DNA from: Pseudolabrys sp.
GTDB lineage: Bacteria > Pseudomonadota > Alphaproteobacteria > Rhizobiales > Xanthobacteraceae
Direction of reading: 5' to 3'
Length of the DNA: 64,000 bases
Assembly: GCA_022843325.1 (NCBI GenBank)
Contig: JALHNV010000005.1
Span: 27,158 to 91,157, forward strand
Under the pieces are notes generated by a model. It was not told the DNA's origin. It did no database searches and saw nothing but the letters and a program-made list of their open reading frames with translations. Shown here one piece after another: positions 32,209-40,767 of this stretch. The translations under genes and the position numbers were made by a program. The first letter of the stretch is position 1. The number at the start of each line of letters is the position of its first letter.

Positions 32209-34179
32209 ATGTTCTCCTCCGTGCTGATCGCCAACCGCGGCGAGATCGCTTGCCGCATTGCCCGCACCGCGCGGCGGCTCGGTCTGCGCACCATCGCGGT
32301 CTATTCCGACGCCGACGCGCAGTCGCTGCATGTGCGGATGTGCGATACGGCGCACCGCGTGGGGCCGGCGCCGGCGTCCGAGAGCTATTTGCGCATCGAC
32401 GCGCTGATCGACGCGGCGAAGGCGTCCGGCGCCGACTGCATCCACCCGGGTTATGGCTTCCTGTCCGAAAACGCCGGCTTTGCCGAGGCCTGCCGCGATG
32501 CCGGCATTGTCTTTGTCGGCCCGCCGGCCGACGCCATCCGCGCCATGGGCCTGAAGGACCGCGCCAAGGCGTTGATGGAAAAGGCCGGCGTGCCGGTGGT
32601 ACCGGGCTTCCACGGTGACATGCAGGACCCGACCTTTCTCAAGCGCAAGGCGTTCGAGATCGGCTATCCGGTGCTGATCAAGGCGGTGGCCGGCGGCGGC
32701 GGCAAGGGCATGCGAAAAGTCGAGCGCCACGCCGATTTCGACACCGCGCTGGAGGCGGCGAAGCGGGAGGCGACGTCGGCGTTCGGCGACGCGCGCGTGC
32801 TGATCGAGAAATACGTTGGCAGTCCGCGCCACATCGAGATGCAGGTATTCGCCGACAGGCATGGCAACGTAATCCATCTCAACGAGCGCGACTGCACGCT
32901 GCAACGCCGCCACCAGAAGGTCATCGAGGAGGCCCCCGCGCCGGGCCTGAGCGCGGACCTGCGCGCCCGCATGGGGCAGGCTGCCGTCGCCGCCGCCAAG
33001 GCCGTCGGTTACGAAGGCGCGGGTACTGTCGAGTTCATCGCCGACGGCGCGCGCGGGCTGAAAGCCGACGGTTTCTGGTTCATGGAAATGAACACGCGCC
33101 TCCAGGTCGAGCATCCGGTCACCGAAGCGGTGACCGGGCTCGATCTGGTCGAATGGCAATTCCGCATCTCCGCCGGCGAGGCTTTGCCGCTGGCGCAAAA
33201 CGAGGTGCGGCTCGACGGTCACGCCGCCGAGGCCAGGCTGTATGCGGAGGATCCCGAGCGCGGCTTTCTGCCGTCGACCGGCCGCCTGATCGCGTTGCAG
33301 TTTCCGGCAGGCGAGGGCCTGCGCATCGACAGCGGTGTCGAGGCCGGCGATACGGTGACGCCGTTCTACGATCCGATGATCGCCAAGCTGATCGCGCATG
33401 GTGCGACCCGCGGCGAGGCGCTCGACCGGCTGGCCGATGCGCTGGACGCAACGGTGGTGATCGGGCCGCGCAGCAATGCCGGCTTTCTCAGCCGCCTGTG
33501 CCGCGCCTCGGGCTTTCGCGACGGCGAATTCGATACCGGCTTCATCGACGGCCATTTGGCGGAGTTGGGCGCAGAGCCGCTGGGGCTTGATGCCGCCGCG
33601 GCGGCGGCCGGCGTGGCCGGGTTGCTGCACCGTGAAGCTGCGCGCCTTGCCGCCGCGGAGGGTGAACCGGCCGCGCTGTCGTCGCCGTGGGACGCTACCG
33701 ACGCGTTCCAGTTGTCCGGTGCGCGCCGCGTGACGGTGCCGGTGCTGGCCGACGGCGAAAATGTCGTGGCGGAAGTCGCGTATCGGCCGGCGGGGCCCGA
33801 GGTGACCGTCGGTGGCGCTGTGGCGGCGCCGGATGCGGTGACGGTCGTGGACGGCGCGGCGGTCTATGTGCTGCGGCAGGGCCGGCAGACCAGAGTGGTG
33901 CTGCGCGATCTGGCCCTCGACGCATCTGGGGACGCCGGGGCGGGCGGCCTTGTGCGGGCGCCCATGCATGGCAAGGTGCTCGCCATTCTGGTGGAAAAGG
34001 GCGACCGGGTGACGCGTGGCCAACGTCTCGCCATCATCGAGGCCATGAAGATGGAGCACACGCTGGTGGCGCCGCTCGATGGCCTCGTGGCCGAGGTGGC
34101 CGTCGCTGCCGAGGCGCAGCTGGCCGAGGGGGCCCGGGTGATGGTGATCGAAGCTGTGGATGCCCCGTCCGAAAAGTAA
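32209..34179 (+). CDS. mccA: 3-methylcrotonyl-CoA carboxylase, biotin-carboxylase/BCCP (alpha) subunit
   Basis: A 656-residue protein: biotin carboxylase N domain from MFSSVLIANRGEIACRI, ATP-grasp with KAVAGGGGKGMR and the EMNTRLQVEHPVTE motif, a linker, and a C-terminal biotinyl domain whose EAMKMEH carries the acceptor Lys614. The ATG at 32209 aligns with the conserved start; one at 32197 is possible. Given mccB and ivd in the window, it is most simply the alpha subunit of methylcrotonyl-CoA carboxylase; propionyl-CoA carboxylase alpha is the alternative. A palindromic repeat and the TctC/hypothetical genes precede it. Confidence 0.85.
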   Translation: MFSSVLIANRGEIACRIARTARRLGLRTIAVYSDADAQSLHVRMCDTAHRVGPAPASESYLRIDALIDAAKASGADCIHPGYGFLSENAGFAEACRDAGIVFVGPPADAIRAMGLKDRAKALMEKAGVPVVPGFHGDMQDPTFLKRKAFEIGYPVLIKAVAGGGGKGMRKVERHADFDTALEAAKREATSAFGDARVLIEKYVGSPRHIEMQVFADRHGNVIHLNERDCTLQRRHQKVIEEAPAPGLSADLRARMGQAAVAAAKAVGYEGAGTVEFIADGARGLKADGFWFMEMNTRLQVEHPVTEAVTGLDLVEWQFRISAGEALPLAQNEVRLDGHAAEARLYAEDPERGFLPSTGRLIALQFPAGEGLRIDSGVEAGDTVTPFYDPMIAKLIAHGATRGEALDRLADALDATVVIGPRSNAGFLSRLCRASGFRDGEFDTGFIDGHLAELGAEPLGLDAAAAAAGVAGLLHREAARLAAAEGEPAALSSPWDATDAFQLSGARRVTVPVLADGENVVAEVAYRPAGPEVTVGGAVAAPDAVTVVDGAAVYVLRQGRQTRVVLRDLALDASGDAGAGGLVRAPMHGKVLAILVEKGDRVTRGQRLAIIEAMKMEHTLVAPLDGLVAEVAVAAEAQLAEGARVMVIEAVDAPSEK

Positions 34180-34193
34180 GTTGGAAGTCCGTA

Positions 34194-34631
34194 ATGCCGC
34201 TTCATCTCATCAAGCTCTGCGTTGGCTGTGACTCGGTCGCCGATCTGGAAGACTGGATCAAGCAGAAGCTGAAAGAGAAAAAGTCCAAGGGTCAGAAGCC
34301 CGAGCACATCCACACCACGCGGATGGTGCCGAAGCGCGCCGAGGAACTGACCGATGGCGGTTCCCTGTACTGGGTGATCAAGGGTCAGGTGACCTGCCGA
34401 GAGCGCATTCTCGACATCCGGCCGTTCACCGACAAGGATGGTATCGGCCGCTGCCGCGTGGTGATGGACGGCAAGCTGGTGCTGGTCGAGCCGCGGCCGC
34501 GGTCGGCATTTCAGGGCTGGCGCTATCTCGAGCCGAAGGAAGCGCCGCGCGATCTGGCCCGTGCAGCGCCCGGCGCTGCCGCCATGCCCGAACAGATGCG
34601 GCGGGATTTGCGGGAACTGGGGCTGCTGTGA
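34194..34631 (+). CDS. DUF1489 family protein
   Basis: A 145-residue cytosolic protein (MPLHLIKLCVGCDSV..., THTRMVPKR-like TTRMVPKR, LYWVIKG, CRERIL, FQGWRYL) that matches the alphaproteobacterial DUF1489 family in sequence and length. Function unknown. It starts 14 bases after mccA and may be cotranscribed. Confidence 0.82.
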   Translation: MPLHLIKLCVGCDSVADLEDWIKQKLKEKKSKGQKPEHIHTTRMVPKRAEELTDGGSLYWVIKGQVTCRERILDIRPFTDKDGIGRCRVVMDGKLVLVEPRPRSAFQGWRYLEPKEAPRDLARAAPGAAAMPEQMRRDLRELGLL

Positions 34632-34673
34632 GCTGACGGCGTCGGTGCCGCGCCCGTCACACGCCGCGCCCGA

Positions 34674-34871
34674 CCTTGAGCCGGGCATCCACGTTTTACT
34701 TTCAACGCCAAGCAAGACGTGGATGGCCGGGACAAGCCCGGCCATGACGACACAGGGGGTGTTGCTACAGGCTGGATGCCCGCGTCCGCGGGCATGAGCG
34801 GAAGATGTTGCGGCGCGTGCCAGGTATTCTGCGTCATGCCCGGCCTTGTGCCGGGCATCCACGACTTTCTT
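34674..34871. repeat. compound palindromic repeat region
   Basis: The gap between DUF1489 and panC is made of related palindromes: GCCGGGCATCCACG (34679-) with its inverted partner CGTGGATGGCCGGGACAAG, then GGATGCCCGCGTCC and GCGGGCATGAGCGG, then GTCATGCCCGGCC with GTGCCGGGCATCCACGACTT. It resembles the elements at 9309 and 32034 but is mosaic. No gene is seen in it. Confidence 0.7.
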
Positions 34872-34895
34872 GGTCAACGTCCGCAAGCGCGAGCG

Positions 34896-35747
34896 CTACA
34901 CCGCCAGATTATCGATCAGCCGCGTCTTGCCGATCTTGGCCGCCACCAGCAGCCGGATCGGGCCGTCGTTGCGAGACGTGACGGGGGCCAGCGTCAGCGC
35001 GTGGCGGGCCTCGAGATAATCGAGCGCGAAGCCGGCTTTGGCGATTTCCTTGCGGCCGGCGGCAATCACGGCGCCAACCGGCTCTTTGGCCCTGATGCCA
35101 GTGGCGCAGGCCCTCAACACCCGGTGCAGCACCGGCGCCGCGGCGCGCTCCGGCGCCGATAGATAGACGTTGCGCGAAGACAGCGCCAAACCATCCTTTT
35201 CACGCACCGTCGGCACACCGATGACTTTCACCGGCAGATCGAGGTCGCTCGCCATCTGCGTCACCACGCGAAGCTGCTGGTAGTCCTTCTGCCCGAACAG
35301 CGCCACGTCCGGCATGGCCTGGGTGAACAGCTTGGCTACGACGGTACAGACACCGCCGAAGAAATGCGGGCGGAATTTATCTTCGAGGCCGGCGAGTGCC
35401 GCGCCTTCCGGCGCGATCCGGGTGGCGAAGCCGTCCGGATACATCACCGCCGGCGGCGGCGCCCAGACCAGTTCGACCTGTTCTTCTGCGAGAGCTTTAA
35501 GGTCGGTGTCGAAGGTGCGCGGATAGCTGCCGAAATCTTCGTGCGGTGCGAACTGCGCCGGGTTGACGAAGATCGATACCACCACGCGCTCGGCGCGCCG
35601 CCGGGCGGCGCGCACCAGCGCCACATGGCCACGGTGAAGTGCTCCCATGGTCGGCACCAGGGCGATGCGTTCGCCTTGGTCCCGATAGGCCTGAATGCTG
35701 CGCCGGAGCGTGGAAATCGTGCGCGCAACGGTCGGGCGGTTTGTCAT
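34896..35747 (-). CDS. panC: pantoate--beta-alanine ligase PanC
   Basis: A 283-residue enzyme, the standard length, condensing pantoate with beta-alanine and ATP in pantothenate synthesis. Motifs: [15 protein letters not shown] (HxGH ATP site), [24 protein letters not shown] and the KMS-like LSSRNVYLS loop. Two ATGs lie in tandem (35750, 35747); I take the second, 7 bases after GGAG. It is divergent from mipZ with 163 bp between. Confidence 0.93.
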   Translation of the reverse strand: MTNRPTVARTISTLRRSIQAYRDQGERIALVPTMGALHRGHVALVRAARRRAERVVVSIFVNPAQFAPHEDFGSYPRTFDTDLKALAEEQVELVWAPPPAVMYPDGFATRIAPEGAALAGLEDKFRPHFFGGVCTVVAKLFTQAMPDVALFGQKDYQQLRVVTQMASDLDLPVKVIGVPTVREKDGLALSSRNVYLSAPERAAAPVLHRVLRACATGIRAKEPVGAVIAAGRKEIAKAGFALDYLEARHALTLAPVTSRNDGPIRLLVAAKIGKTRLIDNLAV

Positions 35748-35910
35748 CATTGCGCTCCCGAATTGTGGGTGGTCCAGTTCCTGTGCTGGAACCTGCCAAG
35801 GCATTAGCAGGTGACGGAAGATGCGGCCACGTGGATTAATGGTAAAAACGCGATAAACTTGACTAAAGCACCGCAGAACATTGAGAATTGCCGGATTAAA
35901 GGGCGCGTCA

Positions 35911-36828
35911 ATGTTGGTTCAGCCGATCCAGGAGTCCCCGCAGTCTGCGCACGTCGTCGTGCTGGGCAACGAGAAGGGCGGTTCGGGCAAATCCACCACG
36001 GCCTTGCACATCGCCGTGGCGCTGATGAAGGCCGGCCAGCGCGTCGCCACAATCGATCTCGATTCGCGTCAGCAGAGCTTCACACATTACGTCGAGAACC
36101 GCCGCGCCTGGGCCGAGCGTGCCCGCCTCAAGCTCGAGCTGCCGACGCACTATTGCGTCGCCCGCGCCGACGGCAATTCGGTCGAGGCCAATGAGGCGCA
36201 GGAGTTCTCGAACTTCTCCAAGGCGATCGCCCGGATCGAGCATACGCACGACGTGGTCGTGATCGATACGCCCGGCAACGATACCTACCTGATGCGGCTG
36301 GCTCATTCGATGGCCGACACCCTGGTGACGCCGTTGAACGACAGCTTTGTCGACTTCGACGTGCTGGCCACGCTCGACCAGACCAATTTTACCGTTACTG
36401 GCGAGAGCCACTATGCGGAAATGGTGCGCGAGGCGCGGCGCCAGCGCCGGCTGGTCGATGGCCGCGTCACCGACTGGATCGTGGTCCGCAACCGTCTCGC
36501 CACGCTGGGCTCGCGCAACAAGCGGCTGGTCGGCGAGGGCATCAATCAGCTGGCCAAACGGATGGGCTTTCGCAGTGTCGATGGATTCGCCGAACGTGTC
36601 GTCTATCGCGAATTCTTCCCGCGCGGCCTGACCGCGCTCGACGATCTCGATGAAATCACCCTCGGCACGCGGCCGAGCATGTCGCATATTACAGCCCGCG
36701 AAGAAGTGATCTCGCTGCTCAATGCACTCCACCTGCCGCTGTCCGAAAACGGCCGCCGCCGCGCCAGCGCCCGCGCCGAGTGGTATTCGGTGATGGACCA
36801 GCCGCTCCAGGTCCACGACGTCATCTGA
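35911..36828 (+). CDS. mipZ: division-site positioning ATPase MipZ
   Basis: A 305-residue ParA/MinD-superfamily P-loop ATPase that forms a gradient from the ParB-bound poles and inhibits FtsZ polymerisation away from midcell in alphaproteobacteria. The deviant Walker A is [10 protein letters not shown] (Lys22 and Lys27), followed by [15 protein letters not shown] and [11 protein letters not shown], the switch regions conserved in MipZ. A TTG at 35881 is possible but the ATG at 35911 gives the usual N-terminus. No parAB genes are adjacent. I looked for a CtrA box in the divergent region and found only single TTAA half-sites. Confidence 0.93.
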   Translation: MLVQPIQESPQSAHVVVLGNEKGGSGKSTTALHIAVALMKAGQRVATIDLDSRQQSFTHYVENRRAWAERARLKLELPTHYCVARADGNSVEANEAQEFSNFSKAIARIEHTHDVVVIDTPGNDTYLMRLAHSMADTLVTPLNDSFVDFDVLATLDQTNFTVTGESHYAEMVREARRQRRLVDGRVTDWIVVRNRLATLGSRNKRLVGEGINQLAKRMGFRSVDGFAERVVYREFFPRGLTALDDLDEITLGTRPSMSHITAREEVISLLNALHLPLSENGRRRASARAEWYSVMDQPLQVHDVI

Positions 36829-36929
36829 ATTCCTGCCGCCATTGCACCTTTTGCCGCACATCGCCATGTGAGCCGGATGCGCCCGCGGCGCGTTGAATCG
36901 GTGTAGACTGGGGCGATGAGAGCGATGTC

Positions 36930-37661
36930 ATGAGCAAGGACCGAACCCGCCAGACCCCGGCGCCCACCACCGCGGGCTCGGAACCGGCGTCGCGGACAGA
37001 GATCGACGCGTTTCTGGCCAAGGTACGCGCGCTGGGCCCAGCACCGACGGCGGGCCGGCGCGGCCGGTTGATCTTTGCTCTCGACGCCACCATGAGCCGG
37101 CAGCCGACCTGGGATTCCGCCTGCGCGTTGCAGGCCGACATGTTCCGCGAAGCCGCGTCGGTCGGCGGGCTCGATATCCAGTTGGTCTATTTCCGCGGCA
37201 TGAACGAGTGCCGCGCCTCAGGCTGGGTGGCCGACAGCGAGAAGCTGGCCGATCTGATGTCGCGCATCGATGTCCGCGGCGGTCACACCCAGATCGGCAA
37301 GGTGCTCAGCCACGCGCGGCAGGAGAGCGCCAAGCAGCGGGCGCAGGCGCTGGTGTTCGTCGGCGACGCCATGGAGGAGAGTATCGACGACCTCTGCGCC
37401 GCCGCAGGCGAACTGGGGCTGCTCGGCGTCCCGGTCTTCATGTTTCAGGAGGGGCACGATCCGGTGGCGGAAAACGCCTACCGCGAGATCGCCCGGCTGA
37501 CCCGGGGCGCCTATTCGCGCTTCGACACCGGCGCCGCCAGCCAGCTCGGCGAACTGCTGCGCGCCGTGGCTGCCTATGCCGCCGGCGGCATCAAGGCGCT
37601 GTCCGACCTCTCGGCGCGCAAGGCGGGCGGCGCACGCCTGCTCCTTGCGCAGATGAAGTAA
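36930..37661 (+). CDS. von Willebrand factor A-domain protein, cytosolic
   Basis: A 243-residue protein: ~40 residues of polar N-terminus, then a VWA fold from LIFALDATMSRQ. The MIDAS-like motif reads DATMS (51-55), fitting DxT/SxS, with later VFVGDAMEES as the likely distal metal Asp. No signal peptide or membrane helix. It is followed after four bases by a membrane-anchored J-domain gene, so the two probably act together, perhaps as a chaperone-linked assembly pair (inference). Confidence 0.82.
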   Translation: MSKDRTRQTPAPTTAGSEPASRTEIDAFLAKVRALGPAPTAGRRGRLIFALDATMSRQPTWDSACALQADMFREAASVGGLDIQLVYFRGMNECRASGWVADSEKLADLMSRIDVRGGHTQIGKVLSHARQESAKQRAQALVFVGDAMEESIDDLCAAAGELGLLGVPVFMFQEGHDPVAENAYREIARLTRGAYSRFDTGAASQLGELLRAVAAYAAGGIKALSDLSARKAGGARLLLAQMK

Positions 37662-37665
37662 GCCG

Positions 37666-38361
37666 ATGCTGGTTTTCGGTTTGGTCGCACTGGTGCTCGG
37701 GCTGTGGGCGTTGCACCTGATCTCCAAGGTCGATGCGAAGCTCGGCGCCCGCGTCCTCAAGGCCGGCGGCGGCATCGCCGCCCTCGGCGTCGGCGTGTTT
37801 CTCGGCCTGCGCGGCAACCTCGGCATGGGCATCATGGTCGGCGCTTTCGGTCTTGGCCTGCTCGGCTGGCTGCCGTTCGGGCCGGCCGGTTTTTCCGCCC
37901 GGTCACAAAAGAGCAGCGGGCAGGCGTCGCGCGTGCGCTCGACCTATTTCGAAATGGAGCTCGACCACGACACCGGCGCCATGCGCGGGCGCATTCTCGC
38001 GGGCCGTCTGCAAGGGGCTGCGCTCGACAAGGTCGACATCGCGACGCTGGTCGAGTTGCTGGGCGACGTCGACGACGAGAGCCGGGCCCTACTGATGGCG
38101 TATCTTGACCGCCGGGATTCCGGCTGGAGTGAATACGCGCAAGGTGACGCGGCAGCGGGGCGGGGCGCCGCGCCCGGGGGCAAAATGTCGGAGCAGGAGG
38201 CCTATCAGATCCTTGGCCTGCAGACCGGCGCGAGCGCCGACGACATCGGCCGCGCGCACCGCGCGATGATGAAAAAATTCCATCCCGATCAGGGAGGGTC
38301 GACCTATCTGGCGGCCCGCATTAACGAGGCCAAGGAAATTCTTCTTCGTCGCCATCGCTGA
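37666..38361 (+). CDS. membrane-anchored J-domain protein (Pam18/DjlA-like)
   Basis: A 231-residue protein with two or three N-terminal helices (about 1-20, 34-50, 54-72), a soluble middle (90-160) and a C-terminal J domain (about 175-231) with the HPD motif in KKFHPDQGGSTYLAARINEAKEILL. It should recruit DnaK to the inner membrane on the cytosolic side. The J domain is of the short TIM14/Pam18 type, lacking the G/F and zinc regions of DnaJ. It is tightly linked to the VWA gene. Confidence 0.85.
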   Translation: MLVFGLVALVLGLWALHLISKVDAKLGARVLKAGGGIAALGVGVFLGLRGNLGMGIMVGAFGLGLLGWLPFGPAGFSARSQKSSGQASRVRSTYFEMELDHDTGAMRGRILAGRLQGAALDKVDIATLVELLGDVDDESRALLMAYLDRRDSGWSEYAQGDAAAGRGAAPGGKMSEQEAYQILGLQTGASADDIGRAHRAMMKKFHPDQGGSTYLAARINEAKEILLRRHR

Positions 38362-38426
38362 GATACTCCTGACGCAACAATACCGTCAGCGGCTCCTGGC
38401 GTTCGACGCAGTCCTGTTATCGGCGG

Positions 38427-38460
38427 TTTCTTGTTTTGGTTTTTTTGTATTTTTTTGGTG
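38427..38460 (+). other. T-rich tract between convergent genes
   Basis: A run of almost only T and G with T7 and T7 blocks, unusual in this high-GC window. It lies between the J-domain gene and the carboxypeptidase. It may serve as a transcription end for the J-domain operon, but the nearest hairpin (CTGACG...CGTCAG, 38368-38388) is ~40 bases upstream. Confidence 0.4.
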
Positions 38461-38484
38461 TCTTCGCGCACCTTCAGGCGCGCG

Positions 38485-40086
38485 CTAGTTACTCCGCAGC
38501 ATCATGCAAGGGATGTCGCTGCGCTTGAGATTCTTGCAGGCGTTTTCGGCCTGATCCTTATCGATGCCGGCAAAACGAGCGCGGAAGAGCGACTTCGGGC
38601 CTTTCGCGATTTTTTCGGTAAAGGGGCTGGCGTCGCCAAGCTGGGCCTTGGCCTTGTCCTTCGCCTCGACCAGCCGCTCCTTGGCGGCGTTTTCCTCGTC
38701 AAACGCGCCGACCTGGATCATCCAGCCGCCGCGCGGGCGAGCAGCAAGTTCTGCCGTGGCTGCCGGGAGCGGGACCTGACCGCCGGCCGAAGCGACCTGA
38801 GCTGAAGCAACCTGAGGCGGCTTGGCCGGCAGGACGCCCAACACGCCGGGGGCAGCGCCCGGCGGTGGCGGCGGCAGATCGTTCTTCACGGTGGCGACCG
38901 TGGTGACGCTGGATGTGGTGCCGGCCGGCGCCCGGACCAGCCGGCGGTTATCCGGCGGCAGCGGCGACAGGGAAGCGGTGCTCACGGTGGCCGGCTGGAC
39001 GGCGACGGTGCGCACGGCAACGGGCTTGATGGGGTCGGTCGAGCCGGGGCTCACGACGGCCGTCGCCGGAGCGGCGATCGGGGCCGGCGTGGGGAGGGGC
39101 GTTGGCATCGCGGCAACCGCCACCTGGGCGGGGCGGGGATCGGCGGCCGGTACCGGCGGGGCCGCGGCGACCTGCACCTTTGCGCCGGTCCAGCCTTCGA
39201 CGACCAGAGGTGCGGTACGTCGGGTCGCGGCAATGTTGACGTTGTTGGCGATCAGGCTGCGCATGCGGGCGTCGCGCGCGGCCGCCGTGCTGCCGCCAAA
39301 CACCGCCGCCACGATATGGCGGTTGCCGCGGCGCACCGAGGTGACGACATTGAACCCCGAGGCGCGGATATAGCCGGTCTTGATGCCGTCGACGCCGTCA
39401 ACGCTGCCAACCAGACGATTGTGGCTGCGAATCGTCTGGCCGCGGAAGACGAAGCTCCTCGTCGAAAAGTAGTGATAGTACTGCGGGAAACGGTCCTGAA
39501 CGGCGCGGCCGAGAACGACCTGATCGCGGGCGGTGGTGATCTGTTCGTCGTCCGGCAGCCCGTGGGGATTGCGGTAGATCGTGTTGTTCATGCCGAGGGC
39601 GCGCGCCTTGGCGTTCATCTGGCGGCTAAAGGCCGGCACGTCGCCGGCGATTGCCTCGGCGATGACGACGGCGACATCGTTCGCCGATTTGGTGACGAGG
39701 GCGCGGATCGCGGTCTCGACCTGGATCGTCTGACCCGGCTTGAGCGCCAGTTTGGACGGCGCCTGGCGGGAGGCATTCAACGACACCGGCATTTCGGTGT
39801 TCAGCTTCATGCGGCCGGAGTCCAACTGCTCGAACAGCAGATAGAGCGTCATGATCTTGGTGAGCGAGGCGGGATGGCGCCGGGTGTCGGCATTGGTTGC
39901 CTGCAAAACCGCGCCGGAATTGACATCGATGACGAGAGACGCATACGGCGGCGTATAGGCCGGAGCAGGGCGTTTGCGCTTGCGGGCGTGGGCGTCAGTG
40001 CTGACGGCGGAGACGACAATGAGGGCCGCGAGACCCAGGGCGCCCCAACGGAGAGTTTGTTGGAAAATGGCTCCCGCACGCGACAT
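38485..40086 (-). CDS. D-alanyl-D-alanine carboxypeptidase with SPOR domain
   Basis: A 533-residue class C low-molecular-weight penicillin-binding protein (DacA/PBP5-like peptidase S11). The ATG at 40086 follows GGGAGAG; a TTG at 40098 was rejected. N-terminal signal or anchor (about 12-33), catalytic Ser74 and Lys77 in SLTK, SAN at 134-136, and KTG in GIKTGYI. A ~150-residue Pro/Ala/Thr-rich linker follows and a C-terminal SPOR domain (about 455-533, RGGWMIQVGAFDEE) which would target denuded septal peptidoglycan. It trims pentapeptide stems in the periplasm, probably at the division site. Confidence 0.9.
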   Translation of the reverse strand: MSRAGAIFQQTLRWGALGLAALIVVSAVSTDAHARKRKRPAPAYTPPYASLVIDVNSGAVLQATNADTRRHPASLTKIMTLYLLFEQLDSGRMKLNTEMPVSLNASRQAPSKLALKPGQTIQVETAIRALVTKSANDVAVVIAEAIAGDVPAFSRQMNAKARALGMNNTIYRNPHGLPDDEQITTARDQVVLGRAVQDRFPQYYHYFSTRSFVFRGQTIRSHNRLVGSVDGVDGIKTGYIRASGFNVVTSVRRGNRHIVAAVFGGSTAAARDARMRSLIANNVNIAATRRTAPLVVEGWTGAKVQVAAAPPVPAADPRPAQVAVAAMPTPLPTPAPIAAPATAVVSPGSTDPIKPVAVRTVAVQPATVSTASLSPLPPDNRRLVRAPAGTTSSVTTVATVKNDLPPPPPGAAPGVLGVLPAKPPQVASAQVASAGGQVPLPAATAELAARPRGGWMIQVGAFDEENAAKERLVEAKDKAKAQLGDASPFTEKIAKGPKSLFRARFAGIDKDQAENACKNLKRSDIPCMMLRSN

Positions 40087-40247
40087 CAACTCTCCCAACC
40101 CGCTTAATGGCCGTTCCTACGTCGCCTTTTAGGCGAATTTATAGCGCTTTCACGGCGCTTGCTAAGGGACGGTAGGAGAACACGGTTTACAACTTATTAA
40201 TGCCATGCCCGCAATTTGACGAGATTCTTCGCACTGCAGCAGCTGGC

Positions 40248-40275
40248 TTGACTTTTTTGTGCACTGCAATATAAG
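40248..40275 (+). promoter_or_regulatory. sigma-70-type promoter of the phasin gene
   Basis: TTGACT (40248-40253), 16-bp spacer, TATAAG (40270-40275), about 79 bp before the ATG. A TGCACTGCA palindrome (40260-40268) lies inside the spacer, and its core GCACTGCA also occurs exactly 30 bp upstream at 40231-40238. Repressors such as PhaR/AniA bind TGC-N-GCA boxes before phasin genes in relatives. Confidence 0.6.
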
Positions 40276-40353
40276 ATTAATCCAGTCCCGCCCTGCCGGG
40301 CTCGGACACTGAGCACATTGGACCCGCAATGGCGGGCCGGGAAAGGTACCACC

Positions 40354-40683
40354 ATGGTCAAGAATTTCGAGGACCTCCAGCAGGTCAGCAAAGAAAGTGC
40401 CGATATTGCCATGAAGTCGATGGGCGCGGTCTCCAAGAGCGCCCAGGCGATCGCCACCGAAATCGCCAGCTATTCGAAGAAGTCCTTCGACGAGAGCACG
40501 GTGGCTCTGGAAAAACTGTTCGGTGTGAAGTCGCTGGAAAAGGCGATTGAACTTCAGTCCGAATACGCCAAGTCCGCCTATGAAGGCTTCGTGGCCGAGG
40601 CCACCAAGATCAGCGAAATGTATGCTGATCTTGCCAAGGAGTCCTATAAGCCGTTCGAAGCCATGGTCGCTAAGGCCAAGTAG
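40354..40683 (+). CDS. phasin family protein
   Basis: A 109-residue all-helical amphipathic protein (MVKNFEDLQQVSKESADIAMKS...) matching phasin_2-type proteins that coat polyhydroxyalkanoate granules. The ATG at 40354 has an AAAGGT site upstream; an in-frame TTG at 40318 is less likely. It has its own promoter and terminator, so it is a strong single-gene unit, consistent with an abundant protein. Confidence 0.88.
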   Translation: MVKNFEDLQQVSKESADIAMKSMGAVSKSAQAIATEIASYSKKSFDESTVALEKLFGVKSLEKAIELQSEYAKSAYEGFVAEATKISEMYADLAKESYKPFEAMVAKAK

Positions 40684-40717
40684 GCGTCGCAGCAAACAAA
40701 TCTGCGTTCGATACGAT

Positions 40718-40750
40718 AAAGCCCGGCTGAACCAGCCGGGCTTTATTTTG
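40718..40750. terminator. bidirectional intrinsic terminator between phasin and VWA gene
   Basis: AAAGCCCGGCT, loop GAACC, AGCCGGGCTTT, then ATTTTGTTT: an 11-bp perfect stem with U-rich 3' side for the phasin transcript. It lies between convergent genes and has an A-rich left side, so could also end the minus-strand transcript. Confidence 0.88.
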
Positions 40751-40767
40751 TTTGCCGCCAGGCGTGA

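Noticed and set aside
34632-34895. Small protein genes in the repeat region
   Set aside because: The open frames are translations of palindromic repeats (for example PACAGM-type peptides).
35835-35905. CtrA site upstream of mipZ
   Set aside because: TTAA half-sites occur but none are paired at N7 spacing.
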